Assembly: GCA_016186945.1 (NCBI GenBank)
Contig: JACPKR010000022.1
Coordinates: forward strand, 26,480-90,479
Direction: 5' to 3'
Source: Deltaproteobacteria bacterium
GTDB lineage: Bacteria; Bdellovibrionota_B; Oligoflexia; Oligoflexales; Bog-1112
DNA length: 64,000 nt
In this document: positions 63,866 through 64,000 of the stretch, one piece after another
How positions within the stretch are numbered: position 1 is the first letter of the stretch
Layout of the letters: every line of letters starts with the position of its first letter
Notes under the pieces: generated by a model
Databases searched by the model: none
Told to the model about the DNA's origin: nothing
What the model saw: the letters and a program-made list of their open reading frames with translations, nothing else
Program-made: the position numbers and the translations under genes

Positions 63866-64000
63866 AGTGGACCCCGAAAACTGGACAGCTTGCTAAGTAA
63901 GACCCTCCGGTATATTAAAACATCGCCAAGGAGGGATTCATATGGCGCAGAGGAAACGGCATACAGCCCAGTTTAAAGCAAAGGTAGCAGTGGAAGCACT
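63866..64000 (+). mobile_element. IS3-family insertion sequence, left end (truncated by window)
   Basis: The sequence from about 63866 begins tagtggaccccgaaaactgg, a terminal repeat of the type found on IS3-family elements, and leads to a transposase orfA start. The right end lies outside the window, so size and target duplication cannot be read. It cuts the 5' end of the Rhs gene. Confidence 0.8.
63942..64000 (+). CDS. IS3-family transposase OrfA, N-terminal fragment
   Basis: ATG 63942 follows AAGGAGGGA. The visible residues MAQRKRHTAQFKAKVAVEAL are the classical start of the IS3 OrfA helix-turn-helix protein (R-x-x-x-x-F-K-x-x-V-A-x-E-A-L). The rest is beyond the window end. Confidence 0.85.
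   Translation, partial: MAQRKRHTAQFKAKVAVEA

Overview
The window looks like chromosomal DNA from a free-living Gram-negative bacterium. It has outer-membrane-type proteins, lipoproteins with lipoboxes, a Lnb/DUF4105 protein, paired DUF3015 proteins, and a bc-type complex in which cytochrome b is fused to a di-haem cytochrome c. This mix points towards the Bdellovibrionota/Oligoflexia or a neighbouring 'delta'-type lineage. That placement is an inference from gene content; no rRNA or marker phylogeny is available here.

Layout. 0.1-7.6 kb: a secreted protein, a subtilisin-like protease, hflK-hflC plus a nucleosidase-like gene, fabH on the opposite strand, and a membrane protein. 7.6-15.4 kb: a GMC oxidoreductase with its Tat-exported small subunit, a Cys-rich secreted protein with a YceI protein, an AT-rich pair of unknown genes, a Lnb/DUF4105 protein and two DUF3015 proteins. 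15.4-23.9 kb: tRNA 2-selenouridine synthase, the 2-oxoglutarate dehydrogenase genes in the order E2-E3-E1, and a UvrD-like helicase. 24.1-29.7 kb (minus strand): an apparent operon of gamma-glutamyltranspeptidase, FucP/GluP-type sugar transporter, ROK sugar kinase and class III nucleotide cyclase. 29.8-36.2 kb: an electron-transport module (haem-porin, Rieske protein, cytochrome b/cc, small cytochrome c) flanked by two TauE/SafE exporters. 36.2-44.4 kb: a lipoprotein, pyrD, a pantothenate-to-phosphopantetheine operon (panG-like, panB, panC, coaX, coaBC), and a kinase-fold gene with an in-frame stop. 44.4-57.8 kb: a purine operon purL-purQ-purH-purCE-purD-purN-purF-guaB-guaA covering much of PRPP to GMP. 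57.9-64 kb: a small Imm53-like immunity gene and a 5.6-kb TcdB/Rhs polymorphic toxin, whose 5' end abuts an IS3-family element running off the window.

The most striking feature is two families of short dispersed palindromic elements. Family A (about 145 bp when complete, inverted termini GTAATGCGTAAGCC...) has about 16 full or partial copies. Family B (85-192 bp, CTATAG termini, sometimes carrying a nested GTCATCCCGCGG palindrome) has seven. Together they occupy most intergenic gaps. They also lie inside or against coding sequences. In purQ, guaA and the sugar transporter, a good Shine-Dalgarno/start pair lies upstream of or at the element edge and the reading frame stays open through it, predicting 50-62-residue element-encoded N-terminal extensions. 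In hflK, panC, pyrD, purL, the cytochrome b/c gene and a lipoprotein gene, the element supplies the stop codon. The behaviour resembles the protein-coding palindromic elements of Rickettsia, with no visible sequence kinship. Other oddities are a PAICS-like PurC-PurE(class II) fusion, a GuaB without CBS domains, and a divergent PurH.
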